From Rhizobium glycinendophyticum (GTDB lineage: Bacteria > Pseudomonadota > Alphaproteobacteria > Rhizobiales > Rhizobiaceae): a stretch of 64,000 nt of DNA. Each line of letters starts with the position of its first letter. The stretch's first letter is position 1. The stretch is from contig NZ_VFYP01000003.1 in assembly GCF_006443685.1 (NCBI RefSeq), positions 353,977-417,976 on the forward strand. Reading direction: 5' to 3'. A model generated the notes under the pieces. That model had not been told where the DNA came from. It ran no database searches and worked only from the letters and a program-made list of their open reading frames with translations. A program made the position numbers and the translations under genes. This document shows, in pieces, positions 42,551 to 51,225 of this stretch.

Positions 42551-43543
42551 TCAGTTGTCTTTGCAGAAGCCGGGATCTTCGGTGTTGCAGACGTCTAGAC
42601 CGGTGAACAACGGGTCCTCGACCTTCTCGCCCTTGATCAGCTGGATCATCACGTCGGGCGCCTTGTAGCCCATTTCGAAGGGCCGCTGACCGACCTGTGC
42701 ATGGCTTCGGCCGTCGCGGAATGCCTGTGTCTGCGGCGGCAATGTGTCACCGGCCACGATGATCAACTCCTTGGACTTCAGCTTGTCCATCACCTGGTCG
42801 GTGACCTGGGTATAGGCCTGCGGTGCAAACTGCGCCCAGCCGCCGATCAGGATGAAGGCATCAAGATCCGGATGCGCCGTGAACACGTCCGACATCTGCT
42901 GGTTGGCAAGATCCGCTTGGTCATTGGTATAAACAGGGCAACCTTCGATTTCCGTCCAGCCGTTCTGCCCGGTCAGACGATCGACATCCTTGGCGCCTGC
43001 AATCGTGTCGCGAAAGCCCTGCGCGCGCGCATTAATGTTGGCGGCCGCGACATTGCCGAGCTGTAGGCAGACGGACCCGCCATCGGCCTTCAGCTTTTTC
43101 GCCTCCTCAGCCATCTTGACACCCATCAGGTAGTTGTCGGTGCCGAGATAGGTCTTGCGCAGGTCATGATCCTTTTCGAGGAAATCGGCGTCGACAGTCA
43201 TTACAGGTACGGTCGGCGCGATTTCGCGAATTCGGTTGGCCATGGCAGGCGCATTCGACGGCGAAATGGCAATAGCCGCCACCCCACGGCTCAGGAGATC
43301 ATCGACGATCTGCACCTCGCCAGCCTCATCGGCCGAAGACGCAGGACCAGTATAGAGGCACTCGTATTCACTGTCGGGATTTTCCGAGAGCCACTTCTTG
43401 CAGCCGAGATTGATCTGCTCGAAGAATGGGTTGTCGAGACCCTTTACGACGATCGCCAGCGTCTTCTTGCCCTCGGCGGCACTTTCGCCGGCAAGCGCCA
43501 TAAGAATTGGTATTGCAGTGAATGCCAGACAACGCATTTTCAT
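42551..43543 (-). CDS. Sugar ABC transporter periplasmic binding protein (FrcB-like)
   Basis: A 330-residue type I solute-binding protein with a signal peptide (cleavage near SAAEGKK, about residue 24). The mature start is TLAIVVKGLDNPFFEQINLG. It resembles the fructose-binding FrcB group. A single-domain ATPase and a permease of the FrcA/FrcC type are encoded divergently at 44724-46469, and this protein may serve them rather than the ATPase downstream; that pairing is inference. It has five Cys, including CLYTG and the C-terminal DPGFC. Confidence 0.88.
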   Translation of the reverse strand: MKMRCLAFTAIPILMALAGESAAEGKKTLAIVVKGLDNPFFEQINLGCKKWLSENPDSEYECLYTGPASSADEAGEVQIVDDLLSRGVAAIAISPSNAPAMANRIREIAPTVPVMTVDADFLEKDHDLRKTYLGTDNYLMGVKMAEEAKKLKADGGSVCLQLGNVAAANINARAQGFRDTIAGAKDVDRLTGQNGWTEIEGCPVYTNDQADLANQQMSDVFTAHPDLDAFILIGGWAQFAPQAYTQVTDQVMDKLKSKELIIVAGDTLPPQTQAFRDGRSHAQVGQRPFEMGYKAPDVMIQLIKGEKVEDPLFTGLDVCNTEDPGFCKDN

Positions 43544-43585
43544 TGCTGTTTTCCTCCTCCAAATTGCCGGCGAAAGCCCTCCTGC

Positions 43586-44566
43586 TCAGCCGGGATACCA
43601 GACGATGCGCGGGTCATCCGCCGCGCGCTGATAGGTCCAGGCTCGCTCCACGAGCCCGTCGAGATCGATTTCGGGCCTCCACCCGAGGATTTTTCGTGCC
43701 TTGGAGTTATCGAGCCAGTTGCTGTGGAACGATGTCTCTATGTCGGCAGGCTCCAGGCCACCGACCGCTCTCACACGTTCCGAGACGCGGCCGTAATCAA
43801 CCGGCTCGTTCATGGCGATGTTGAATAACTGACCGAAAGCTTTGGCGTTATCGATCGATGACAGGATGGCGCGGACAAGATCGTCGACATGGATGAAGCT
43901 CCGCTTCAGATAGCCCCCTTGAGCATCGCGCATCACCGGAAAACATCTGCCCTCACGGAGCCGTTGATGCCGTGCAGGATCAAGCAACGCCGACCAGGGC
44001 GGGCCGCCGAACTGCTCTTCGCCGAGGGCAAAGGCCTGGCGAAAATCGTCCTTTTCCATGATCCAAGGCGCCCGAAGCGTCGTCCAGTTGAGCCCGGACT
44101 GGATGCCCACCTGCTCGATCATGACCTCTTCCAGCACCTTCGTCAGCGCATAGGCACCCGGATAGGCTTTGCGCGGAGACTGTTCGGTGATCGGCTCCGG
44201 ATAGTCTTGAAAGATGTGGCCAACAACGCAGTCGCCGCTGAGCAGGATAAATTGTCTGGCATCGCCCTTGCGGCAAAAGTGATCGAGCAGGAGATAAAGC
44301 CCCTTCAAGGCCACATCGATGGCCTGATCCGGCGTTTCCTTGACCGCCGCCAGATGCAGCACATGCGTCACCCCCGAAAGGGCCACCGAAACCACATCGG
44401 GGTCTGCCACCGACCCTTTCACCACGGACAGCCGATCGCCGGCCTCGATCACCCTGTTGTTGCAGAGCGCCACGACACCCCAACCGGCAAAACGCGGCTC
44501 CTGCAGGAAGGCGGGAAGGAAGGCCTGGCCCACCTTTCCGGTGGCGCCCGTGACAAGCAACCTCAT
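43586..44566 (-). CDS. NAD-dependent epimerase/dehydratase family protein
   Basis: A 326-residue extended short-chain dehydrogenase. The N-terminal nucleotide motif is MRLLVTGATGKVGQAF, and an active-site-like Tyr-x-x-x-Lys pair is seen in AYALTKVLEEV. It is the first gene of the minus-strand operon, followed by the FrcB-like binding protein (42 bases). It probably acts on the imported sugar or an activated form of it; the substrate cannot be named. It is divergent from the ATPase gene at 44724. Confidence 0.86.
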   Translation of the reverse strand: MRLLVTGATGKVGQAFLPAFLQEPRFAGWGVVALCNNRVIEAGDRLSVVKGSVADPDVVSVALSGVTHVLHLAAVKETPDQAIDVALKGLYLLLDHFCRKGDARQFILLSGDCVVGHIFQDYPEPITEQSPRKAYPGAYALTKVLEEVMIEQVGIQSGLNWTTLRAPWIMEKDDFRQAFALGEEQFGGPPWSALLDPARHQRLREGRCFPVMRDAQGGYLKRSFIHVDDLVRAILSSIDNAKAFGQLFNIAMNEPVDYGRVSERVRAVGGLEPADIETSFHSNWLDNSKARKILGWRPEIDLDGLVERAWTYQRAADDPRIVWYPG

Positions 44567-44607
44567 TCAACGCCTCCCTTGGTTCTTTCATTCCCTGGTT
44601 GCTCGAA

Positions 44608-44630
44608 TTAATATTTAGTAATAATATTAA
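44608..44630. promoter_or_regulatory. AT-rich palindrome in the divergent sugar-operon promoter
   Basis: Perfect arms TTAATATT (44608-44615) and AATATTAA (44623-44630) with a seven-base centre, in an otherwise GC-rich region. It lies between the epimerase start (44566) and the ATPase start (44724). Candidate operator for the LacI-type regulator encoded at 46506-47516. Confidence 0.55.
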
Positions 44631-44723
44631 GTCAAGCATCATTAATACCGGGACTGCCGCTCGCCGCCTTCGCAGCGTCCACATTCTGATGCGGGAGGAG
44701 AAAAGGATGGGGGAGGACCGCGC

Positions 44724-45464
44724 ATGTCGCGACTAAAACTATATGGAATTTCAAAAAGTTATGGGGCGATCCAAGCACTATCGTCGGTGGCGTTGTCGAT
44801 CGAGCCAGGGGAGGTTCTGGGGCTGATGGGGGATAACGGTGCCGGCAAGAGCACCCTGGTAAAGATCATCGCAGGAAACTTCCCACCCACCTCGGGCGAG
44901 ATCCTGATCGATGGAAGACCGGTGAGCTTCTACAACCCCCGGGACGCGCAAAAGGAGGGCATCGAGGTCGTGTATCAGGACCTCGCCCTCTGCGACAATC
45001 TCTCAGCCGCTTCGAATGTCTTCCTCGGTAGAGAGGCAACAAAGCGCCTTGGGCCGTTCCGCTATATCGACTACGGCCACATGAATCGCGTCGCCGGCGG
45101 TCTGTTCCGCCAGCTGAAATCGGAGACCCGCCCGCGTGACCTGGTGCGGCGCATGTCGGGCGGCCAGCGCCAGGCCGTAGCGATTGCAAGAACTCTGCTC
45201 TCAAAGCCGAAGATCGTCATGATGGACGAGCCAACGGCAGCAATCTCCGTTCGCCAGGTGGCCGAAGTCCTCGACGTTATCCGACGGCTCCGCGATCAGG
45301 GCATCAGTGTCATCCTGATCAGTCACCGCATGCCCGACGTCTTCGGCGTCTCCGACCGCATCGCCGTCCTCCGCCGCGGTGAACTGGTGGCCAACAAGAG
45401 GGCCGCCCAATCCTCACCTGAGGAAGTGACCGGCCTGATCACCGGCGCCATCGAAACTGCATGA
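44724..45464 (+). CDS. Sugar ABC transporter ATP-binding protein, single domain (FrcA-like)
   Basis: A 246-residue ABC ATPase with Walker A GDNGAGKST (about residues 37-45), signature MSGGQRQAVAIARTL and Walker B IVMMDEPTAAIS. Unlike most CUT2 ATPases it has one ABC domain, as in the FrcA fructose transporter of rhizobia. It is followed by a permease gene (15 bases) and a LacI regulator. No binding-protein gene is in this transcription unit; the FrcB-like one is in the divergent operon. Confidence 0.92.
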   Translation: MSRLKLYGISKSYGAIQALSSVALSIEPGEVLGLMGDNGAGKSTLVKIIAGNFPPTSGEILIDGRPVSFYNPRDAQKEGIEVVYQDLALCDNLSAASNVFLGREATKRLGPFRYIDYGHMNRVAGGLFRQLKSETRPRDLVRRMSGGQRQAVAIARTLLSKPKIVMMDEPTAAISVRQVAEVLDVIRRLRDQGISVILISHRMPDVFGVSDRIAVLRRGELVANKRAAQSSPEEVTGLITGAIETA

Positions 45465-45479
45465 GGAGAGGATGAACCG

Positions 45480-46469
45480 ATGACCACACTGGAAGACGTC
45501 ATTTCACGCAGCGAACACCGAAACTGGCTGTCGCGGATCGCGAGCCTGCAACTGTTCTGGGTGTTTCTCGCTGCTATCCTGGCCTGCCTTGCTCTCACTC
45601 TCTTGACCGACGCATTCGCCAGCGAACGCAACCTCTTCAACGTTGCGCGCAACTTCGCCTTTGTCGGTATTATTGCGATCGGCATGACGGCAGTCATCGC
45701 ATCAGGCGGCATCGACCTCTCAGTCGGATCGTCAGTGGTGCTCAGTGCCATGGTAGTCAGCGTGACGATGGCAGCAGGCGCCCCATTCCTGCTCGCTGCC
45801 GTCATGGCACTGGGCGCAGCCCTGCTGGTCGGCCTCCTGAACGGAGTTCTCGTCGCCTATGCGGGCATGCCGCCCTTCGTCGTCACCCTTGGCACGTTGT
45901 CCGCCGCGCGCTCGCTTGCCATGGTGCTCTCCGACAACAAGATGATATGGGACTTCGGCCCCGACCACAACATCCTGATCTGGGTCGGTGGCGGATCGAC
46001 CCTCGGCATCCCTCACCCTCTCTACGTTCTCGCGGCACTGACGCTGATCATGTCCCTCTCCTTCAAATGGACCCGCTGGGGACAACATCTCTTTGCCATC
46101 GGCAGCAGCGAGAACGCGGCTCTGCTCACCGGCATTCCGGTCCGGCGCATGAAAGTCAGCATCTACATGTTCTCCGCCTTCACCGCAGGACTTGCCGGCA
46201 TCCTGATGGCGGGCTGGCTCGGCAGCGTCACAACAAACCTCGGCCAGGCCATGGAACTGACGGTAATCGCGGCAGCCGTTATCGGCGGCGCCAATCTGGC
46301 GGGCGGGGAAGGCAATGCGCTGGGAGCCGTCGTTGGCGCACTGTTGATAGAAGTGATCCGGAACTCTCTGATCCTGTTGGGCATCTCGACATTCTGGCAA
46401 GGAATGTTCATAGGTACATTCATTGTAGTTGCCGTCGCCTTCGACCGAGTCCGGCTGTTCAGGTCCTGA
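45480..46469 (+). CDS. Sugar ABC transporter permease (FrcC/RbsC-like)
   Basis: A 329-residue CUT2-family permease with about ten transmembrane segments. Typical stretches are ASGGIDLSVGSSVVLSAMVV and AAAVIGGANLAGGEGNALGA. It pairs with the single-domain ATPase upstream. The LacI-type gene starts 36 bases downstream on the same strand, so the three are likely one transcript. Confidence 0.93.
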   Translation: MTTLEDVISRSEHRNWLSRIASLQLFWVFLAAILACLALTLLTDAFASERNLFNVARNFAFVGIIAIGMTAVIASGGIDLSVGSSVVLSAMVVSVTMAAGAPFLLAAVMALGAALLVGLLNGVLVAYAGMPPFVVTLGTLSAARSLAMVLSDNKMIWDFGPDHNILIWVGGGSTLGIPHPLYVLAALTLIMSLSFKWTRWGQHLFAIGSSENAALLTGIPVRRMKVSIYMFSAFTAGLAGILMAGWLGSVTTNLGQAMELTVIAAAVIGGANLAGGEGNALGAVVGALLIEVIRNSLILLGISTFWQGMFIGTFIVVAVAFDRVRLFRS

Positions 46470-46505
46470 CAACCGTCAAGCGCCTCGGCAACCACGGTGT
46501 TCGTC

Positions 46506-47516
46506 ATGGAGAATGCCTTGAAACCGACGATGATGGATGTGGCGGCACTGGCGCGCGTATCCCAGGCGACCGTGTCGCTCATTCTGAACGGCAGTTCCGG
46601 TGCCCGCTTCAGCGAATCCACCCGCAAACGCGTCTTCGATGCTGCCGAGCAGTTGGGTTACCGCCTGTCGAACAAGTCGGCTACGCCGGCCAATACGGGC
46701 AGCCGTGTCATCGTCTTCGTCGTCGATGAACTGACGACCGACCCGTGGATGGCGATGGCCTTCGAAGGCGCCCGCGAGAAGGCACTGGAGCTGGGGATCA
46801 TCGTCACGTTGGGCGTCTTCCGCAAGGGCGAGGATCCTGACGGTGGGATCTTCTCCGTCTGCGATGGCCAGGTGCTGGTCGGCTATATTTTCGGAACCAT
46901 CCTTACCCGCAAGATCGACCCGCCCGAGCCGCTGTTCCGCGCGCCCTCGGTACTCGTCAACTGCTATGACCAGCAACGTCGCCTTGCCTCCATCCTGCCC
47001 GGCGACGTCGCCGGCGGCCGTGCCGCTACCGAGCGACTGATCGCCGCCGGGCGCAAACGGATCGCGCTCATCAATGGCCAGGAAGGCCTCGACAACCCGC
47101 GCGATCGTCTGCGCGGTTACAAGCAGGCGCTGGCGAGCAATGACATCACCTACGATCCGAACCTCGTCCACTACGGCAACTGGGAGCCTTCCTCCGGCTA
47201 TGAGAAAACCCACGCGCTGATGAAGCTGCCGGAGCCGCCGGACGGCATCTTCTGCGCCAATGACCTGATGGCTCTTGGGTGCATCGATGCGCTGAAGGAG
47301 CTTGGAAAATCCATCCCCGGAGACGTATCCGTCGTCGGCTTCGACAATCGCGACATCGCCCAGTTCACCATGCCGCCGCTCACCACCTTCCATTTGCCGA
47401 TGTTCGAGATGGGCGCCATGGCCGTAGAAGTGATCTCCGACATCACGGGCGGACTGAACAGCTCACACGACCAGCTGAAGGTTGAATGTCTGCTCGTCGA
47501 GCGCGAGTCCGCCTGA
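46506..47516 (+). CDS. LacI-family transcriptional regulator
   Basis: A 336-residue repressor with the N-terminal LacI HTH (MMDVAALARVSQATVSLILN) and hinge region, then a periplasmic-binding-like sugar-sensing domain. ATG 46506 is preferred to the in-frame GTG three codons earlier. It follows the ATPase-permease pair and most likely controls the divergent sugar operons through the palindrome at 44608-44630. The effector sugar is unknown. Confidence 0.93.
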   Translation: MENALKPTMMDVAALARVSQATVSLILNGSSGARFSESTRKRVFDAAEQLGYRLSNKSATPANTGSRVIVFVVDELTTDPWMAMAFEGAREKALELGIIVTLGVFRKGEDPDGGIFSVCDGQVLVGYIFGTILTRKIDPPEPLFRAPSVLVNCYDQQRRLASILPGDVAGGRAATERLIAAGRKRIALINGQEGLDNPRDRLRGYKQALASNDITYDPNLVHYGNWEPSSGYEKTHALMKLPEPPDGIFCANDLMALGCIDALKELGKSIPGDVSVVGFDNRDIAQFTMPPLTTFHLPMFEMGAMAVEVISDITGGLNSSHDQLKVECLLVERESA

Positions 47517-47550
47517 TCGGCTGCAGCCCGCAGGACCGCAGCCGCTCCGG

Positions 47551-48321
47551 TCAGGTCGGCTGCAGCCTGAAGTCGGCGCCTTCCGGCAGAAGCTGGCCAC
47601 CATCGACGACAATGGTCGTACCGGTGACATAGCTCGCATCGTCGGACGCGAGAAAGAGGAAGGCATTGGCGACATCACGCGGCGAGCCGAGACGGCCGAG
47701 TGGAATGGCAACCTGCATGTTCTCGATGAAGGCGGCACTACGGTGCAGCTGGATGGCCTCCGTGAGAATATTGCCCGGCTCGACGCCGTTGACCGTGATG
47801 CCGTAGCCCGAGAATTCCAGTGCCGCTGCACGAATGAAGCCATTGATGCCGGCTTTGCTCGCCGAGTAATGGCCGTGTCCAGGGCTGGTTACATGCGGCC
47901 CCGTGATGGACGAGGTAAAGAGAATGCGGCCGGAGCCCTGCGCCTTCATCGGCACGAGGGCCGCTCGGGCTGCATTGAAGCAGCCGCGCAGGTTCACCGC
48001 CATGACGCTGTCCCAGTCCTCCGGCGCCGTATTCTCAATCAGTTGCCAGGGATAAATGCCGGCATTCTGAACAATGATGTCGAGACGGCCATGAAGTTCC
48101 ACCGTGAAGGCGACGGCAGCAACCGCGTCATCCATCTTTGAGATATCGGTGCGCACGAAAGCGGCGCCGATATCGTCGGCGGCAGCCTGCCCCTCCTCCG
48201 CCTCGAAGTCGGCAATGACGACCTTGGCGCCTTCTTCCACGAAGCGCAGCGCAACCGCCTTGCCAATGCCGCGCGAAGCACCAATGACCAACGCCACCTT
48301 GTCTTTCAATCTGTCTGTCAT
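47551..48321 (-). CDS. Short-chain dehydrogenase/reductase
   Basis: A 256-residue classical SDR. The cofactor motif is VALVIGASRGIGKAVALRFV, the NAG-type motif VQNAGIYPW, and the catalytic Tyr/Lys are in GHYSASKAG. The C-terminus VTGTTIVVDGGQLLPEG is family-typical. It is the last gene of the ROK-ATPase-binding protein-permease operon, and its ATG overlaps the permease stop (ATGA). It probably oxidises the imported sugar or polyol. Confidence 0.9.
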   Translation of the reverse strand: MTDRLKDKVALVIGASRGIGKAVALRFVEEGAKVVIADFEAEEGQAAADDIGAAFVRTDISKMDDAVAAVAFTVELHGRLDIIVQNAGIYPWQLIENTAPEDWDSVMAVNLRGCFNAARAALVPMKAQGSGRILFTSSITGPHVTSPGHGHYSASKAGINGFIRAAALEFSGYGITVNGVEPGNILTEAIQLHRSAAFIENMQVAIPLGRLGSPRDVANAFLFLASDDASYVTGTTIVVDGGQLLPEGADFRLQPT

Positions 48322-49313
48322 GCGAGCCTCTGGCGGAGCCTTTGTTTGAAGGTGTCGAGGAGGACGGCGGCGAGCACGAGGAAACCGTGGATCACCTGGG
48401 TATAGTTGGCGGGCAATCCCATGAGATTGATCGCGGTATTGATCGACGCGAGCAGCAGCACGCCGGCATAAACGCCAGGAAGCGCACCGACGCCGCCTTT
48501 AAGGCTGACCCCGCCAATGACCACCGCGGCAAAGGCGTTGAACAGCAGTCCGACGCCGAGATTGGCTGTGGCTCCGGAGGTGCGGATTGCCAATAGCCAG
48601 CCCGCAAGCCCCGCAATCGCACCCGCCATCACAAAGGCAATGATGAGGTTGCGGGTGACACGGATGCCGGCGCGAAAGGTAGCCGTCTCGTTCCCGCCGA
48701 TCATGATGAGATGCCGGCCGAACGGCGTCTTCGCCATCATCACCGAGAAGACCAGAAAGCAGCCGATGGCGATCCAGGCCGAGAGCGGAATGCCGGCGAA
48801 GCGCTCGATGGCAAACCAACGGATCGCCGGGTCGAGGTCCTGGGCTGATCGCCCACCCGAGACCGCCAGCACGATGCCGCGCACCCAGATGAAAGAGGCA
48901 AGCGTAATGATGAAAGCGCTCATCTTCAGCTTGACGACGAGAAAGCCGTTGAACAGGCCGATAAGGGCGCCGATGGCGCAGGCAAGCAGAAGCGAAACCG
49001 GGATCATCAGCCATTCGGGCGAAAGCTTGATCCCCATGCCGATGCCGGCGGAGCAAAACAAGATACCAACCGCCATCGCCGACAGCGCCGCCACAGATTC
49101 CACCGACAGGTCCATATGTCCGGTGATGATCACGAGCGCCAGCCCGATCGACATGACGCCGAGCACGCTGGAGGCTTCAATGATATTGGTGAAGATGCCG
49201 ATCTGGAAATAGTTCGGGATCAGGGCCGAAAACAGCGCCAGAACCACGATGAGCATGAACCAGACGAGATTGTCGAGGATGAATTCAAGAGTGATACGGC
49301 TACGAGGGTGCAT
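48318..49313 (-). CDS. Sugar ABC transporter permease (CUT2)
   Basis: A 331-residue CUT2 permease with about ten hydrophobic segments, including ITGHMDLSVESVAALSAMAV and AVVIGGVSLKGGVGALPGVY. The start is ATG 49313 (MHPRSRITLEF); the frame is open to a TTG at 49322. Its stop overlaps the SDR start by four bases. A GC hairpin separates it from the upstream binding-protein gene. Confidence 0.92.
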   Translation of the reverse strand: MHPRSRITLEFILDNLVWFMLIVVLALFSALIPNYFQIGIFTNIIEASSVLGVMSIGLALVIITGHMDLSVESVAALSAMAVGILFCSAGIGMGIKLSPEWLMIPVSLLLACAIGALIGLFNGFLVVKLKMSAFIITLASFIWVRGIVLAVSGGRSAQDLDPAIRWFAIERFAGIPLSAWIAIGCFLVFSVMMAKTPFGRHLIMIGGNETATFRAGIRVTRNLIIAFVMAGAIAGLAGWLLAIRTSGATANLGVGLLFNAFAAVVIGGVSLKGGVGALPGVYAGVLLLASINTAINLMGLPANYTQVIHGFLVLAAVLLDTFKQRLRQRLA

Positions 49314-49345
49314 TGCGGCCAATCCGTTCTGAGCAAGGAGGTGGT

Positions 49346-49367
49346 CCCGGGGCCCTCGGACCCCGGG
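49346..49367. other. GC hairpin between the binding-protein and permease genes
   Basis: Stem CCCGGGG / CCCCGGG (49346-49352 and 49361-49367) with an eight-base loop, 14 bases after the binding-protein stop. No U-tract. Probably raises binding-protein expression relative to the permease by protecting the upstream message. Confidence 0.55.
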
Positions 49368-49380
49368 TGCAGTAGTCGTC

Positions 49381-50424
49381 TTACTTGACGGATTCGACCG
49401 TGCCGGCCGGCGGCTTCATGTTGCCCCAGAAGGCCGGATTGTCGACATTCTCCTTGGTGATCGCAGCGCCGGGGATCTTGATGTTCGGTCCCCAGGCCTC
49501 GATCGTCACCACGCCCTTCAGACCGAGCACATCATATTCGCCGGCCTTGATTTCCTGCTTGGCCACGATCTTGTCCATGAACATGGCAATGGCCGCAGCC
49601 TGGGCATACAGCGGCTGTTCGACTTCGGTGTTCAGCCAGCCCTTGCGGATCAGGTCGAGACCAACAGGCGCGCCGTTCGAGCTCATCATCATGACGTCAC
49701 CCGGCTTTTTGCCGGCAGCTTCGAGCGAAGCGACAGCCGCCACCGATAGATGAGCGGCATGCAGGAAGATCAGATCGATGTCGGGGTTTGCGAGCATCTG
49801 GTCTGCAACGATCGTGCCTGCATTGCTGGCCTCCCACTGCAGGGCGGGAACTGAGATGATGGTGACGCCCGGAAAGGCCTTCATCTTTTCCTCGAAGCCC
49901 TTCTGTATATCGAGCGTATACGGATCACCCGGGTCGCCCAGCACCTGCAGGATCTTGCCGGTGACATCACCCTTCTTCGCCTTCAACATGGCTTCGGCCT
50001 GATCGGCAGCCACATGACCGATCTCGATCGTTCCGGCAACGGAGGTGAAGTCGGACATCGTGGAGGTCACCTGACGGTCGAATTCGACCACCGGAATGCC
50101 GGCAGCCCTCGCGGCCTCGATGGAGGGCTTCAAGGCGTTGAAGTCGACGGCGGCAAGAATGATCGCACTGGGTTTGAGGGCGATCACGTCATTCATCTGC
50201 GATTGCTGCGCATCCGTCTTGTTGTCGGCATTGAGCGTCTTCATCTCGTAGCCGGTCTGCTTCAGGAACATTTCAAGAGCGCTGACGGACCCGGTCTGGA
50301 ATTCGTCGAGCAAGGTGGGGACGAGGTAATAGACGACGCCTTTGGATTGAGCGGCGGCGGTCGTGAGCATCGATAAGCCGAGCACCAATACGCTCAGCAA
50401 TGTAAGCATCATTCGCTTTATCAT
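49381..50424 (-). CDS. Sugar ABC transporter periplasmic binding protein
   Basis: A 347-residue type I solute-binding protein with a signal peptide ([20 protein letters not shown], cleavage near AAAQ). The mature start is [20 protein letters not shown]. The later region shows [17 protein letters not shown], typical of the ribose-type family. Its ATPase gene precedes it (30 bases) and its permease gene follows. The ligand is unknown. Confidence 0.91.
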   Translation of the reverse strand: MIKRMMLTLLSVLVLGLSMLTTAAAQSKGVVYYLVPTLLDEFQTGSVSALEMFLKQTGYEMKTLNADNKTDAQQSQMNDVIALKPSAIILAAVDFNALKPSIEAARAAGIPVVEFDRQVTSTMSDFTSVAGTIEIGHVAADQAEAMLKAKKGDVTGKILQVLGDPGDPYTLDIQKGFEEKMKAFPGVTIISVPALQWEASNAGTIVADQMLANPDIDLIFLHAAHLSVAAVASLEAAGKKPGDVMMMSSNGAPVGLDLIRKGWLNTEVEQPLYAQAAAIAMFMDKIVAKQEIKAGEYDVLGLKGVVTIEAWGPNIKIPGAAITKENVDNPAFWGNMKPPAGTVESVK

Positions 50425-50454
50425 TGTTCTCTCCAGTTTTGGCCGGACCCCTTG

Positions 50455-51225
50455 TCATTCTTTACCCACCGGTCCGGCGCCGGTGAGGGCTTGCCCTGTG
50501 ATCATTTCGATCACTGAATCCGGGCTTGTCTTCGATGTCTCGACATCGCCGGCGACAACGCCGTGGCGGATGACGACGATACGATCAGCGACCTGGAAGG
50601 CCTGCTGCATGATGTGCGTGATAATAACGACGCCGATCCCCTGGCTCGCGACGTGGCGGATCATGTCCAGCCCGCGCCGGGTCTGCTCGACGCCGAGGGC
50701 GGCAAAGGGTTCATCGAGCAGAAGCAGCCGGCCGCCCCAATGGGCGAAACGGTTGAGCTCAATCGCCTGACGCTGGCCGCCGGACAAATGCTCGACCTTG
50801 GTGCGCATCGAAGGAATGCGGGTGCCAGCACTGGTCAGGGCCTTTGTTGTGATCTCCTCCATGGCACGCTCGTCGAGGAAGGGAATGCCGGCGATCTTGC
50901 GGGTGACCTCCCGCCCCATGAAGAAATTGGCGACCACGTCGACATTGGTGCAGAGCGACAGATCCTGATAGACGGTTTCGATGCCGACAGCCTTGGCCTC
51001 GGCCGGGGTCTTTGCCTGATAATCCCGTCCTTCGAAAAGCATGCGCCCGGACGTCGCCTGCAGCCCGCCGGAAATGATCTTCACCAGGGTGGACTTGCCG
51101 GCGCCATTGTCGCCAAGAAGCGCCACCACCTCGCCTTTGCCGATGGAGAAACTAATGCCCTTTAGGGCCTCGATCGCCCCGAAATTCATGCGGATATCAT
51201 CCAGGACAAGCAGTTCCTCGGTCAT
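50455..51225 (-). CDS. Sugar ABC transporter ATP-binding protein, single domain
   Basis: A 256-residue ABC ATPase with Walker A GDNGAGKST, signature LSGGQRQAIELNRFA and a Walker B core LLLLDEPFAALGVEQ. The arginine usual after the signature is replaced (ELNRF rather than AIAR). One ABC domain as in FrcA-type systems. The start overlaps the ROK regulator stop by one base (TGATG), so the two are coupled. Confidence 0.91.
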   Translation of the reverse strand: MTEELLVLDDIRMNFGAIEALKGISFSIGKGEVVALLGDNGAGKSTLVKIISGGLQATSGRMLFEGRDYQAKTPAEAKAVGIETVYQDLSLCTNVDVVANFFMGREVTRKIAGIPFLDERAMEEITTKALTSAGTRIPSMRTKVEHLSGGQRQAIELNRFAHWGGRLLLLDEPFAALGVEQTRRGLDMIRHVASQGIGVVIITHIMQQAFQVADRIVVIRHGVVAGDVETSKTSPDSVIEMITGQALTGAGPVGKE

